Assembly: GCA_034336665.1 (NCBI GenBank)
Contig: JAPFBE010000013.1
Location: 19,633,056 to 19,697,055 of the forward strand
DNA length: 64,000 nt
Direction of reading: 5' to 3'
Source of the DNA: Luscinia megarhynchos
Lineage: Eukaryota; Chordata; Aves; Passeriformes; Turdidae
Numbering within the stretch: the stretch's first letter is position 1; each line of letters opens with the position of its first letter. The notes under the pieces are model-generated. The model was not told the origin of the DNA, ran no database searches, and saw only the letters and a list, made by a program, of their open reading frames with translations. Below, in pieces: positions 48,401-61,500 of the stretch. Both the position numbers and the translations under genes were made by a program.

Positions 48401-50949
48401 GTTCCAGTTGGAGCTAGCACCAGTCCTTACACAGCTTTAGTCATCAATCTGTGGCTGCATGATATTTCTTCCAGAGGCTCTTTGCCAGGAGACAACTTGC
48501 TGATGCCTGTCCCACGAACTTTAAAAAATCTGGTTAGTGGTTGTAGCACATCTCATCAGAACCCAGAGTGTTTGTCATGAGCTCACAGCATGCAATCCCC
48601 ACCTGGTTTGAGGTCACTTTTTCAAGACCTTGTCAAACAAAGAACTACATTAGGCTGTGATGGTTTTCTCAGACCCCAGGCCTGCCTTTTCTGGGAATTG
48701 CAGAGTGTTTTCTCCTGCCCTGGGGTGTGCAGTGCTCCTCCACTCAATCTGGGAGACAGGACACCAGCAAACAAAACATGATTGCAGGAAATGTCATGGA
48801 AGTAACCCAGGTAGGCTGAGACAGCTTCCCTTTATTTTCACTCCAGTAAAATGCAGTCTGGGATGGTGAGCACATTAGGAAATGCTATTTGCCAACCGAA
48901 GTGAAGCCTGTAATGCATGTGCTTATACGTGAGCATCTACAAACCCATAAAGAAATACATTATCTAATGGGCACTAGGTGTTCTTGTGCTTCATTAGGCT
49001 TATGCAGAGGAAGAAATAGGTCAAAGTACACCCACTTGAAGAGCATTGCAAACAAAACAGTGGAAAGGAAAAGAGAAAAGGGTTTGAAAAATTACAGAAA
49101 ATATGTCCTGAGCAGCTTATGGTTTTCACCAGGTCAAAAGCAACATTAAACCTCAGGTTTCACCCTGCCAATTGTTCTCTTGTTTCCATTTAATTACAGT
49201 GTCATATGAAACTAAAGTTCTCTACTTGTTCCTTCATCCTCCCAATGGATGTCAGTATACTGACTCCACCTCTATTTGTGTCCATAGGTAACCTAAACTG
49301 AAGCTTCATGGCACTGAAAGCAGCAAAGCAGGCAAGAGCTGCTGCTTTCCTCCCCTGGCAGGAGACAAACCTCTCAAGATCCAGTTCTCCCCCCTGTACC
49401 TTGCAGGCCTGCAGTGGACTGCTCTTCCCAGAGAACATCGGCTGTGGCATCTGGCACAAGGGAAATATGGGAGAGAGATGGAGGGGTGCTTGGGAGAGAT
49501 AACCAGCTGAGGGGGGTGGCAGGGCAGTGGGAGACTCTCTTATTTGCAGTCTGCTGCTAGGTCATAATTCCAGTGCCAAATGCAGGAGGGCACTGAGCTC
49601 AGAGAGAACAAGTCCTTGATCCTGTGGCTCTGGGTCCCTACCCACTTGGTCTGTGTGCTCAGATGACTGACATAAGCTGCTTCTGGAAGATGAAACCCTT
49701 GCCCTTTTATGATAGCTCAGTCAGTCCTACAGTACCATGCCAGGACCCACTCTCCTTGTCTCCTTTCCAAGGAGAGGCTGGCATGTAAGATGCCTTTGCC
49801 ATTTAAAGCACAGCTTAATGCCCAGTTTCTTTCTCTCTGCATTTATGAAAAAGACTATGCTGTTTTTCCTGCTGGCTCCCCATACCACAGCCTCTGATTC
49901 CTAGGGGTCTTCAGACCCCCAAGTTTTTGCCCTGTGTCTTGCTGGCTTCATCTGTACAGCCAAGTCATTATTGCAAGTGCTCAGGCAGCTACTGCAGCTC
50001 TCTCTCTTTCCACTTCAAACTTTTGGCCCACTTCTTCAGCCAGTGTTAACTGGCCTGGATTTATTTACTGGTTTGCTGCCAAAGATCTGGGAACAGGTGC
50101 ACAGTTTTTCTGGCAGGTACTCTTCAGTCTGGTCTTTACTTGAAAATATGATGTAGCAAGTCAGTAAACAAAACAGGGCTATAAAAGAATACAAACAACT
50201 ATGATTAGATTCCAGGGAGAAGAGTGAGAAGTTAGGTGAGCCTCTGCAAGTCAGAAATGTTATGACAGACTGCTAGAAGCCTTGTCATAAGTGAACAGAA
50301 TGCTAATTTCCATGAGACACAGACACGTGCTTTGCATGTTTCTTACTTTTAAGATTTCAAGTTGCACTCAAAGTCTTGGATGTAGGCAAAACATGGGAAA
50401 ATCTTAAATGCATTCCTTTCCATGACTGACTTATGTGTTTATAACTCCTGCCAGGTCATGCCCATGGCTAGTGAGCAAATGGTCACTCGTCACAGGTTGG
50501 AAGAATCAGTAGGAACTCCCAAGAAACTGGGCTGGTGGCACAGGAGAAAGAATCCTTCCATCATGGCAGTCCAAGCTGAAGAGAGCAATCCTATGCCAGA
50601 AAAGGCTGGCTTAATCTCTCTAAGTCAGGAGAACAATAGCTCATGGATCAGACTTTTCTTTTTTACTGCTCTGCTCCTGTTCCAGATGGAAGCTAGACCT
50701 GACCCTTGTGAATATGATCAATAGGCCAATATCCAAGCCATGTGCAACCCTAGTACAATGCTCCTTCTATTTCAATGTTTACCCATTTCATCCATGCAAG
50801 TGGAAGACATGAACTGATTTTGCAATTTATTAAAAGCCATCTGTCAGTTAACTCACCATCATTTAATTCATCATAAAATCCCCCATTGTATGGAAACAGG
50901 AAGCGCCACTTCCAGCAGCCCAAGCCACCTGTTCACAGCCTCTGTTTTT
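45470..50949. other. 5' flank of ST3GAL6, no gene seen
   Basis: AT-rich noncoding sequence. Apart from a CR1 tail at about 48.14 kb I recognise no repeat, and no chain of open frames with splice sites resembles a protein family. Enhancers could be present but cannot be read from one sequence. Confidence 0.6.
48140..48181 (+). mobile_element. CR1 3'-terminal scrap
   Basis: 'atccttgtgggtccctttca' followed by 'actcagaatattctgtga' matches the end of many CR1 copies (gatccttgtgggtcccttccaactc..atattctatga). Only the last 40 bases or so are recognisable. Confidence 0.75.
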
Positions 50950-51029
50950 TGGGGAGTGGTTGTTTTTGATTTGGACACATCATTGAAACCTGGCCTTTCT
51001 TGTCTGCAGCTAAAATATAATGGTGCAAG

Positions 51030-51660
51030 AAAAGGTCTGTCACTGAAATGTTGTTATAGAAACACTACTGGGAATTGTGCCATGGCCAATTTTAACTTCC
51101 CAGATACTATTTGGGAAACAAATGCTTCTAATAATAAACTTGAGCCCAGCTAGCCATGTGTGTAATAGCTGCCAGATTCCTTCTCAGTAGTCACTGAGAC
51201 AAAAAGAGACAACCTCAAATTAGTAAGAAATGATGACACAAAAAAAGAACTGGTCATAGAAAACTGTACTGCACTGAGTAATAAGCAACTGTTTCCATTT
51301 CCATGGACAGAATAACAAACACAAGCAAAGGGTAAACTGTCAAATTAGGGAAACTCGCTAGCAAATTCACCTGGACTGAAGAGATGGAAGACTTGACTTG
51401 GAAGGAGATTGGAATAGATCTAGATCAAAGATACAAAAACTATCCCAATGTATATATTCCAGGCAGGAAAAAAATCTTATGGGAAACACTTTAGACCTGA
51501 ATAAAAGGGGGTGAAAGAAACACTTCAGAGAGGTTCTTAGGAGTCAGAAATAGTAAACAATCCTGGTCAACCAATATAACTTTTGAATAGAGATGCATAG
51601 GGTTGAGGCCAGTTTTGTCAAAAGTCAAATAAGCTGGAACATACAAAAGATGATTGAAGC
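51030..51660 (+). mobile_element. Ancient CR1-like LINE relic, ORF2 endonuclease C-terminus and linker
   Basis: The frame at 51060-51150 reads 'MANFNFPDTIWETNASNNK', matching the GDFN-P-D-I-W motif near the end of the CR1-type endonuclease. The DNA then tracks the linker of a CR1-like family common in turtles and crocodilians: 'agaactggtcatagaaaact', 'ttcacctggactgaagagat', 'ggcaggaaaaaaatcttatg', 'ggaaacactttagacctga'. Stops and indels break the frame and the endonuclease D has become A-N. It is far more diverged than the CR1 at 27.4 kb, so likely an older insertion. Edges are approximate. Confidence 0.65.
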
Positions 51661-54600
51661 AAGAAATAGATCTTCAACCACTCACAGAAAAGGAGAACAT
51701 GCCTTAGATAGTATTTCCCTAGTAGAGGCAGGGAAGCAATAATGCAAATGTGCAAAACTCTCTGTGGTGCTTCCCCCAGAACACAGTGTATGGTCTGTGC
51801 TCTCACACTCAAGAAGGAAGCAGTTCTGGAGAAGATGCGGAGAAAGGTTCATGGAGCAGGGACAGTCTGTCTTGTGAGAGTAGCTAAACAATGCTGGCAG
51901 AAGAACAAAGGAATACAAACTGACTGTGAACTTAACAAATTCCCTGCCATGGAAGAAACCTACAGATTTGTTGGTACACTTGCCATGTTTTCTGCCCATC
52001 TATGTTTGGCACGTTATCCTTTGGCTCTTTGGCCTTTTCCTACAACTCTCAAGTTCGTTGTAAAGCACTTGAAAAGACCCTTGGCACAACATAAATTGGT
52101 GGGTATGAAAGAGATGTTTTATGGACATTTTTGAACAACAAACTCACTGTGCAAATTTGCATGGCCATGCCTCAGTAGGGTGGGATTTATCCCATAAAAT
52201 TGGCATCATTTGAAGCCAAATGCATTTCACCTTTTTCCTTCCCTTAAAAGCTGGAAAGGTTAAGTCAGAACACTTACAAATACACACCCAAAAAAAAGAA
52301 AGCTTTTTGTAACTGGACAGTGCTTGTAGTAACCCAGCTGATAAAAGGCTGCAAACTCACACCTTCTGTTACAGAATAAAGCAGCTTTCAGTTATATTAC
52401 TCTCTCCCTGGCATAGCAGATGTTTGTATCATTACTTGTACTTTGAACTTGGTATGACCATGTGGAAGTATCTTATCACCAGCAAATACAGGTGAAATCC
52501 AGCTGCCATTGCAACAGAAGCAGTGAAAACCAGGCACTGCCCCTCTGTCATTCACAGCTAAAAGCAGAATCCACCCCATTGCCTATTTTAACAAGCACTT
52601 ATTTTTTTCCTCTGAAGATTCTTTTTGCAGTTGTTTTAGTTTTGTTTCTTCTTTTCTGTTTTAGTAATTGGAAAGCTCAGTTTTCTTTAACTTTGTTATG
52701 AATCTGCTCTGAACCAGGCATATAGGAAGAAGGAAAAGATAATTACAGAATTAAATTACCTCTGACAAACAGTTTCATTTTGCCAGTTTATGCAGTTGTG
52801 CCATGAGCTAGACCAATATGGGTAGCATAATATTTGGGATGGTCAGAAGTCTCTACTTTAAATCAGCTTTAATGTACATATGTGCTAGTTATTTCAAAAT
52901 ATTTCCACCTAAATAAATAGCTCTGTTAAGTATTTCCCATTACCATGCTTGGTAGGAGCTGCCAGGAATTAGCCTTGTACCCCCACAGCAAACAAAGACA
53001 ACCTTGGTGGAGTGTTGCTGGTGAGATTTGCTTAAATATATCCTTAGAGCTGAGTTAATAAACCAGAGAATGCTTTATAAAAAGTGAACATCTACCTTTA
53101 GGAGACAGAAAGTTTGATCCAAAGTCCACAGTAAAGTCCACATCCCACAAGTAGATATGTTCTTGTAACTCTCATCATGTTGAAGAGTCATGACCATAAA
53201 CATGACAATTACCCCACTGCTGTTGTGCCACTGTTGCAGGCAAGAAATCACAAGCAGTGATTTACAATAGAGCATAGCAGAGCAGAATCTAAATCATTGA
53301 TGCTGCAAGTCAAAAGGTCCACTTTATTGGAGGGAAGGGTCCTGTGACCTCTGCAGAAGAGTCAAATAGCACAGGAAGCTAACAGCTAGCATGCCTTTCA
53401 TTTTGTGACAGAAGCAAAGATGGTCTTTGCAGAAGTCATACCAAGGATTAAAGACTTATTTTGAGAAAGAAGAGGACTCATAAGATTTTATCTTGTCCAG
53501 GCTGAGCTTTTTTGCCTTTACTCTTTCCCATGTTTCCAGTTTCCTACTCCAACAGGCTGTTCTGTTTCTCCAGTGTTTATTCAAGTGTCAAGTGTTTCAG
53601 CAGGGTAGGTAACACAGCCTGCTTTCTGAACAGGTTTCTTCCATCTAAAATGCCTGCAAACTGGATAATTACTAAACTACACCAAATTAACTATCACTTG
53701 TTACTAGAACTTGCCTGATTATTTTAGATTATCTTAAGATTTATCAAAATGTCTTTCAGTGTTAAGAAGTTTTTTCAAAGTGAATGCAAATGAGTGATAT
53801 CAGATGCCATTCAAAGTGGAAACTTTTTGCTTTTTACTAACAAAAAGCTGATTTGTTTGGCCTCTTCAAAACACATGCTCAGGCATGTCTCCAACCAAGA
53901 CAGTAAATTGCTCCCACATAAATGATGTCACACATCTTGATTTTTCAGGTCTCAAGACCAGTAGGCAAAGACAGAAGAAGAAGACAGGGCTATATGAAGG
54001 GAAAGAAAAAGGGTAACCTAAGAAAACCCCAAAATCATTGAAAAGAGGTTGGTTTGGCTTTATTGAAACTGCAAAATTGTAGTTAATTTTTTTAAACAAA
54101 CATTATCTGCTTTTTGAGAGTAAGTTTTATCTATGTCCATCGTGTTTGGAAAAAGAGGGTTTGGGCCAACACTGCAGTTCAATTCAGACACATCATGATT
54201 CAGATCAGTCTTCAGTTGCTGTGATAAGTGTGTTCTGTGGACAATTGCCAGCTGGCTCAGAAAGCATTTCAGAGCTCAGGAATAAGATCAGGACAAGCCA
54301 TAGCTGGAAAACTGAGGAAGGGGATCAGTTTAGTTCTAAGCTGATCAGATGTGGGACAGAAAAGAGACCTCCAACATGCCTGGGAAACAGCCCAGAACCA
54401 GGCAGACCCCAGGATGAAAGATGCCCCACTTTGGAAATAAGCAAAATTATTTGACCAGTATGTTTGATAATTATGCCTGTAGAAAAGGAACAGACATCAA
54501 AATTACCAATGTAAAGAGAAATAAACCATCACTGGACTTTTCTTCCCCATCTTAGTTTATAATGCAATTCTTATTGTTATTGGTTCTTGCTTTCAGCTAG

Positions 54601-57600
54601 AGAAGCTGCTTTTTTGACAAAATTGGTACGGGTTTCTTAGCAGGTTTCACCTATGCAGGATGGTGAGGTTCACAATTAACTCGGTTGATGAGTGTGTTTT
54701 ATCAACTGTGGGGATAAAATGGTCATGATACAACAAAACAAACCCTAAACTTATTCATACATTACAATTTTTCCTGCTATTTATCAGTATGCCAGGAGTC
54801 TCAGCTGCATCTAATGGTTTATCTTGCTACATGTCTTATTACAAAACACAGTATGGTCAATAACAAATTTGCAAAAAAATTATTATGCAAACAGCAAAAG
54901 ACCCAAATCTAACTATCAGAAGTAACAGCACAGTTTTAGACTAATTAAGTATGTTTGATAAGTTTGTCTGTTTGTCCTGTTCTTCTGTTGCCTACAAGAA
55001 AATACTGATTCTGTAAATTTGCTAACTTGTAATTACTAGCAGTAATTGCAGCAATTTTGTAGGAAAAGTTACAGGTGAATTTGCAGCATCTTGATTCAAA
55101 ATTCATTTGGCTCAAATATAAATGTAATCACTAAAAAAAAAAATATTAACAAGCCCCCAAAACACCAAGAGAAAAACAAGCTCAGTATTTAGTTAGAGTT
55201 TTGTTCAAAAATGGACCTTGACTGCTTAGAATACTGTAACATTTGCAGAGAGAGTTCACTTGGGATAGTATGATAAATGTTTTGTAGTGTGCAGGTAGGA
55301 ATGGGTACTGCTGGAGTGGGGAAGTACTAAGCCAAGAGAGAGTGAAACTTGGAAACAGCAAATGACATGACTCAGATTTTCAAGAGCTGCCAAACATTTG
55401 TAGAAAAGCATTGCTAGGGTGACCTACCAAGCATTTGTCACACTCCCTAAAGTCCTGAGAAAGAAATCGCTGAAATATGCTGTTAATGTAAATAGCTACA
55501 AAACCAGTCTAAGTTTTCAGTGTTTGAGTAACTCAATGAGTGTGAAGTTGCACTAATGATCCCTACAAATGACAGCACCTTCAGAAAACAAGCTTGGTGT
55601 GGTCTGTGCCACTTGACCCAGCTGGCTGCTAATACCAACAGTGAAAGCCCATAAATACCATCTCCAGAACACCAACAGCCCAACAGCTTTTCGACTGCTT
55701 CTTGCCACACACACCTCAAGAAAGGAGGAACTGCAATGAACCGAAAAGGAAAAAAAAAAGGCAGATAGTTTGTTTCTCTCTTGTAGTCTTGGTGCACTGT
55801 TTGGCCAGCACACCTTCACAACCCAGGTATTTCTGTTTGAGCTTGGATTTCCCAGGAATGTCCACAGCAGGTGGCTGATCAGCTCTACTGAATAGCCAAG
55901 GTTTAAAGGAACTAACGGAGGCAAAACTTAATAGTCCTGGCTATTAACATTCATCCACGGAGCAGAAGTTCTGAAGGTTTCTACCCAGGAAGTGGCCACG
56001 TTTAAGAAACAGCTGAAAAAGCCTTAAGCTCTTTTTGATCTATCTCATCTACTGGATCATGCTTCAGCTCTCTGTAATAAAACCACAAGACACAATCATG
56101 GGACACAGTGAAGCACCCACTTATGGAACCACACATGTACACTCATTTTCCCCTCTCCTCTCTTCCATTTTGGGTTTTAAATCAGGTACAGCTGGAATGA
56201 TGCAAATTTCTTAGCAGTTGAAGAGAAAATGAACAGAGAAGTCTAGTAAAGCTATTCTAGTTACTCCACAAATGAAAAACTACTCTCACTATGCACCAAT
56301 TTGTTTAAATTTGTGACTTCCTTATTTACTCATACATGAGCTGCAAGATGCCTCTAATCTTGGGCAACTATTTTCTGTGTGGATGCCTTTTCAGTAGTCT
56401 TGTTCTCTTTCATATTTTCTTACCAAGCTCCCTTCTTTCTGTTCTGCACTAAAGTATGCCCATTCCCATACTTTTGTTTTTCTCCTCAAGTATCTTATTC
56501 TCTTTTTTTCCCTCCCTGTGAAAAGAATAATATTTCCACAAAAGGCTTCTCTCCTTCTTCAGTCTTCTTTTCACCACCCACATCCCTGATTTCTGTCCAA
56601 TTCTTTGGCTACTTGGAAAGAGACTCCCCTGATCCCAAGATCTACTCTCCAAAAAAGCCCATCGATACAAAAGAGAAAAATACCCTAAAGAATTCTGAAA
56701 ATGCTTTTGTTGTATGGTACCGAATCTGTGAGCCTGATTAAAACACTGAAAGCCTCCTGAAAGCCACTGAAACACTTACTCTGATTTGGACTGAAAGTTA
56801 GGTTTTACAAAGGGGAACAAAAGAAGCAGCTGCTGCACCCCTGTGTGAACAGGTCTTGCTGGAAGGAGGATCGGGGGGTGAGGGTGGAAAAGGAAAAAAA
56901 CTTACTTTTGAGGTAGCTAGCTGTTCCCAAAGCCAATGACTGAGAAGGTCTGTCTTTGCACAATTGTCCTAATCCATTTCTGATTTTGCTGAAGTTCTTT
57001 TCATTTTGATCAATGTAACTTTCTTCAAGGTCTAAATGAGAAAAGATTACTTCTTCATGCATTTATTTACCTTCAGAATATCAACAATGATCCTCATGCT
57101 CCATAGAAGAGGACAGCTGGCCAAGTTTTGTGTCTACCCACTCCAACTCTTTACTCTGACTTGGTTGTACTGATTTAGCTAAAGTAGACTAACAATCTGA
57201 AATTAAATTAACCACTGATAATAGACTGACCTAGCTTCAACTCCTGATGACTTAGGAAAAATAACCACAAACAGTACGTGCATTGATTAACATAAATTGA
57301 TTGAGTCAGACTAATGCAACTGTCTTGATGATCTTGGTTTCTCAATCCTGCATTATTTAAGAAGTGCCATGACACAGGCTTTTTTTTAGAAAAATACAAA
57401 TAAAACAATAGTCTCAGAAGACTTTTCTAATTAGAGTCCCTGTGGTGATCACCTGAAAAAAGATCACAACATGGAATGAAAAGCGATATGAGGCATAGAA
57501 GATGTTATACTTAAAGCCTAACACTGCTTGTAAAGTAGTACTTTTGTGTCATTTCATTAACTGGGATTATGTACTTGCTGCACTATGTCAGCCAGACTGC

Positions 57601-58175
57601 TGGTGAAAATATTTAATAATGTTTACTTCTGATCTAGGCACTTTCCAGTCTGCATCAATAAAAACTGAATAATGGCAGAACTAGAAGAAGGACAACTGAG
57701 TTTAACATGTCTGGGCTAAAGTAGTTTTGTACTGAGATCTCATGCTATTATAATAAACACACATGCAACAAAAAGCATGGTTCTACACAGTTTCTCTATC
57801 ACACCACGTGGTTTCACATATTGCCATATATTATGCCATGGCCATATGCATGCAGTATGTAACTAAAAAACCTGAGTTAATGTACACTGATAAGATACCT
57901 GATCTGGTAGGAGAGTAGAAAGAGCAGAGGGAACAAAGGTGATCTGAAGAAAAAACACAATAGGAAGAGACATAGCAAAGAAAGAAAACTATGATAGGAG
58001 GAAAATGTGCTTGAACTGAAGATGTATTAGAAGAATAAGACTGAATTAAGAGAAGAAAACAGTAAGATGCTCCAGAATTTCTTCAATAATAATACTTGAA
58101 TTACTATAAAAATAATTAACAAATCCCCCAAATTATTACTAGGGCTGGAATTGTCAGTCCTCTTTGCATACCTGT
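51661..58175. other. Intergenic sequence, nothing assigned
   Basis: AT-rich noncoding DNA. The old LINE may extend some way into its left end. Open frames of up to about 130 codons occur on both strands, but none resembles a family I know or has convincing splice-linked partners. Confidence 0.55.
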
Positions 58176-58179
58176 ACAA

Positions 58180-58205
58180 TTCACTTTTCATTCACTTTTC
58201 ACTTC
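58180..58205. repeat. 11-base tandem duplication
   Basis: 'ttcacttttca' repeated just over twice. Confidence 0.8.
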
Positions 58206-58532
58206 TGAAAACTTTACCTGGGATAGAGGCTGCTTTCTGCTGGCATTAGAAACATCTTGGCTACCTGGTGCTTACTGTTTCAGGGAACATTATGCCACAT
58301 GGGCTCCTCAGCCTGTAAGGTCCCTGCATCACTGCAGATTGCTTATGTGACCCAACATTATACAGCAATGCATAGGCCAAGATTAGGGTATGTCTTGGAG
58401 TATGCACAAGCCCTGGCTTAGACCTGAATTCTGCTGTCCAAAAGGTGACCCCTCTGTCTCTGAACACTTGCATACATAGCCACAGACTGGTTATGAAATA
58501 GCCACACAGGATCAAGAATAAAACAACCAGCC

Positions 58533-58549
58533 CTCTCTCTCTCTCTCTT
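58533..58549. repeat. (CT)n microsatellite
   Basis: About eight CT units. Confidence 0.85.
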
Positions 58550-61500
58550 TGCTCCCTCATACATGTTTTGTAGGCATAAATAAACTGTGAAGAGTGGCTA
58601 GAACATCTTGCATTCTAATCCTTGCCTTGCTGGGGGCTCTGGTGTGACCACAAGAAAGTTACATTTGATATAACCCTGATTTCAAGTTTCCCCCTCCTTT
58701 TATATCTTGTTAGCAGTTTTTCTAACTGCTGTTGCTTTCCTTTTGTTCGTAAGGAATGAAAGCAATTTAGATTCCTTAATATGCCCTTCAAAAAAACCCT
58801 GCCCCAAAACCCCACACCCAGACTCCAAACCCACAAGGGATCTTAAGACAGACTAAGACAGCCTTCAGACCAGTGTAACTTGGGCTGGCTGCAGTAGTTA
58901 AAGTTTATAGACAAGATCATAGTTGAACAAAAGAGGCTTATCCCAAGTCCTATCTGGAATTGCTGTCTCCACTGTTATTTCAGGTGAATGCCAACATAAA
59001 TTCATCACATGCCACCTTCTGATGTACAAATGTATGCTTCAGCTTTTGGACAATGATAAAATAGGGATGTATGCATACAACTTTAACTTCTATATGGAGT
59101 AATAAAGTATATTGGTCTAATTAATTTAGTATCTTCGGATTTGGTTTACCTGAATATTGGAGAATGGAAACAAAGCATAGATGCAGTCAGGATACTCCTT
59201 TCCTATATAAGGCTTACATGGTACCAAGGCCTAACCTTGAACTCTGGTGCTCTGGAGTATGTGGCCACTGGCATGACTGGTTGCAGACCTGCTGGGAGGT
59301 CCACATGTGTTACCTCCCTCTGCAAGGCTCAGCGGAGAGGAAATGCTGACAGAGGTTTTGCATTTTACCATTTAGGTAGGTGTGACTTTTAGGCTACAGC
59401 AAGTCCATCAAGGAGATTTTGGAACCAATTCACTCAGGCCCCAACTTTACTATCATGGATGTTGCCAATCACAGAGGAAGAGCCATCAAGAATAGATTAA
59501 AAAGAGGATGGTTATATGCTGGACTTCCTCATAGTTCTCAGCAACATTCACTTTTAATCTTTTAGAGTCATGAGAGTGCCTGGATCATGGCTGGTATTTT
59601 GCAAGAGCTGTTTTGACACACATGTGACCCTTCAAAGAAATCTGGATGTTTCCTTAAGGAAGCATTCATTCATTCACACATATACTGCTCCAAGAAGTGT
59701 TTTATCCCCACATCCTACAAAATGTGATCTTATGGAGATTACAGCAACAAGAAGGTCCATTCATATTCCTAGGAAGAATTACTAGAAATACCATCTTTCA
59801 CTGGTGCTGAAAAGCAATTTAAAAGGACAATAATGCTACTCCACATTGCTAAATAGTGTAATATCTGCTTCTCTGTCTGAAGGCTAGCTTGTGCAATCCC
59901 TTGACTACACATAACCTTCATCTGCTGTAATAAAAGTTTCATAAGCCTTATTAAAGATCTAAAGCTGAAAAATCTGACCCCTCCCAGGCAAGATGGCAAA
60001 TAGAGAAGAACCCTAAGTTATTATGTATTTTAAATAAATCTTGTGACTTTGAATGATCTTTGAATGATCTTTGGATGGCTTGGGCAATGTTGCATCTCCT
60101 AACCATTTCTTAAACTCTGCTGATAATCTCCGTGCCCAAGTACAAATTTTACAGGCAATCTCATTTTAAGGGAATTGTGTGGAAAAGATTGTACCTTCCA
60201 GCATGTTTGCATTGGACCTGGCACCAGGAGGCCTCATTTCCAATTGCACAGTGCAGAACTGTAATTGCCATTTGAGCAACCAAAACAACAGACACTGCAT
60301 CACATATTTTCTTTCCATCTCATTGTTTTTATTTTACTTTGGGGAAGTGCGGTGTCTAGAACTGAATAACTACTGCAATAGATGGCCTGCTGCTCAAATA
60401 ATGAAGGCTGAGGTCTAGAGACTCTGGAATTTCTACATTCAGCTCTGTAAGATTTGAAGATGATGAAGTCAGAAGCAGCCAAACCATATTCCTTAGTTAT
60501 GACTACTATTAATATCTAGTGTATTGTATAGCTCAGAAGACACTGGATCCAGAGCCCTAGAATATTACACATTGCATAAATGCAGAACAGGAAGCCTGGC
60601 TCAGTCCCCAGGGTCTTACTGCTGAATGACTCAAAACTGTCATTTTTGGATACCCAGCTGGCAACACATTCTGCCAGTGTTCAGAAGTCCCAGGAGGAAG
60701 TAGCTCTCAGCAGGAAGAACCAGGGCTGCAGATCCTCAGCATCTGTCCATATGAGACTTAAGAAGTGAACATATTCTAAGATCCCATGGCCAGTGTTTCT
60801 GGTTAGCAATAGTTTTTTAAAGACATATGGTCAGACAGCATGAATCCAAGTTGTTTTAACAGGGCCTAGGAAATGTCCCAGACATTGAAGCTTGCAGCAT
60901 TAGCAAACATTCTGAAAATGTTGGTAGTTGTCCTTGTACTCATCAGAATGTAATGTGAAACAGAACTCACCTACATTCTGCAAAGGGTTCATTAATCACT
61001 GCTCAGTCTTTACAGTTAATATGATTGGGACAACATGCCTTAAGAACAATAATTAAAAAAATATGAATGACCAATTTTTTGTCAGCTAAAGCACCCCATA
61101 TACTATCCAGGTTGTTATAATGAAACAACAGCAAACATGAAAACACAACAAACAAAAGAGAAAAACAGTGTGAGTCCCAAACTGCTGCTGTTTCTTTTCA
61201 TGCCTGCACTAAGCAGTGCAAACAAATGCTGAAAGTTGGGGGGTGAAGGCTTTTTACCAAACCTGCACAACAGAATGTAAAAAGCAGAGAGTATTATGAT
61301 AGAGTCACTTCTTAATGGGAAGATAAGTGATTACCCCAATTTCTCAAGCGCTATAATGTATATCAAAAAGCCTTGCCAAAAAAAAGTGTTTGGACTCCAC
61401 TCTCCTGGATCCTACCGTGCTAAGCCTAATGAAGGCTTTGGAGTCAGTTGAATTTATGCCTCTTTCTTTTTCCTTTTTCTTTCTTTCATTTAGGGATTCA

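Noticed and set aside
51742..52134. 130-codon + strand open frame after the old LINE relic
   Set aside because: No recognisable reverse transcriptase or other domain; may be LINE-derived but I cannot show it.
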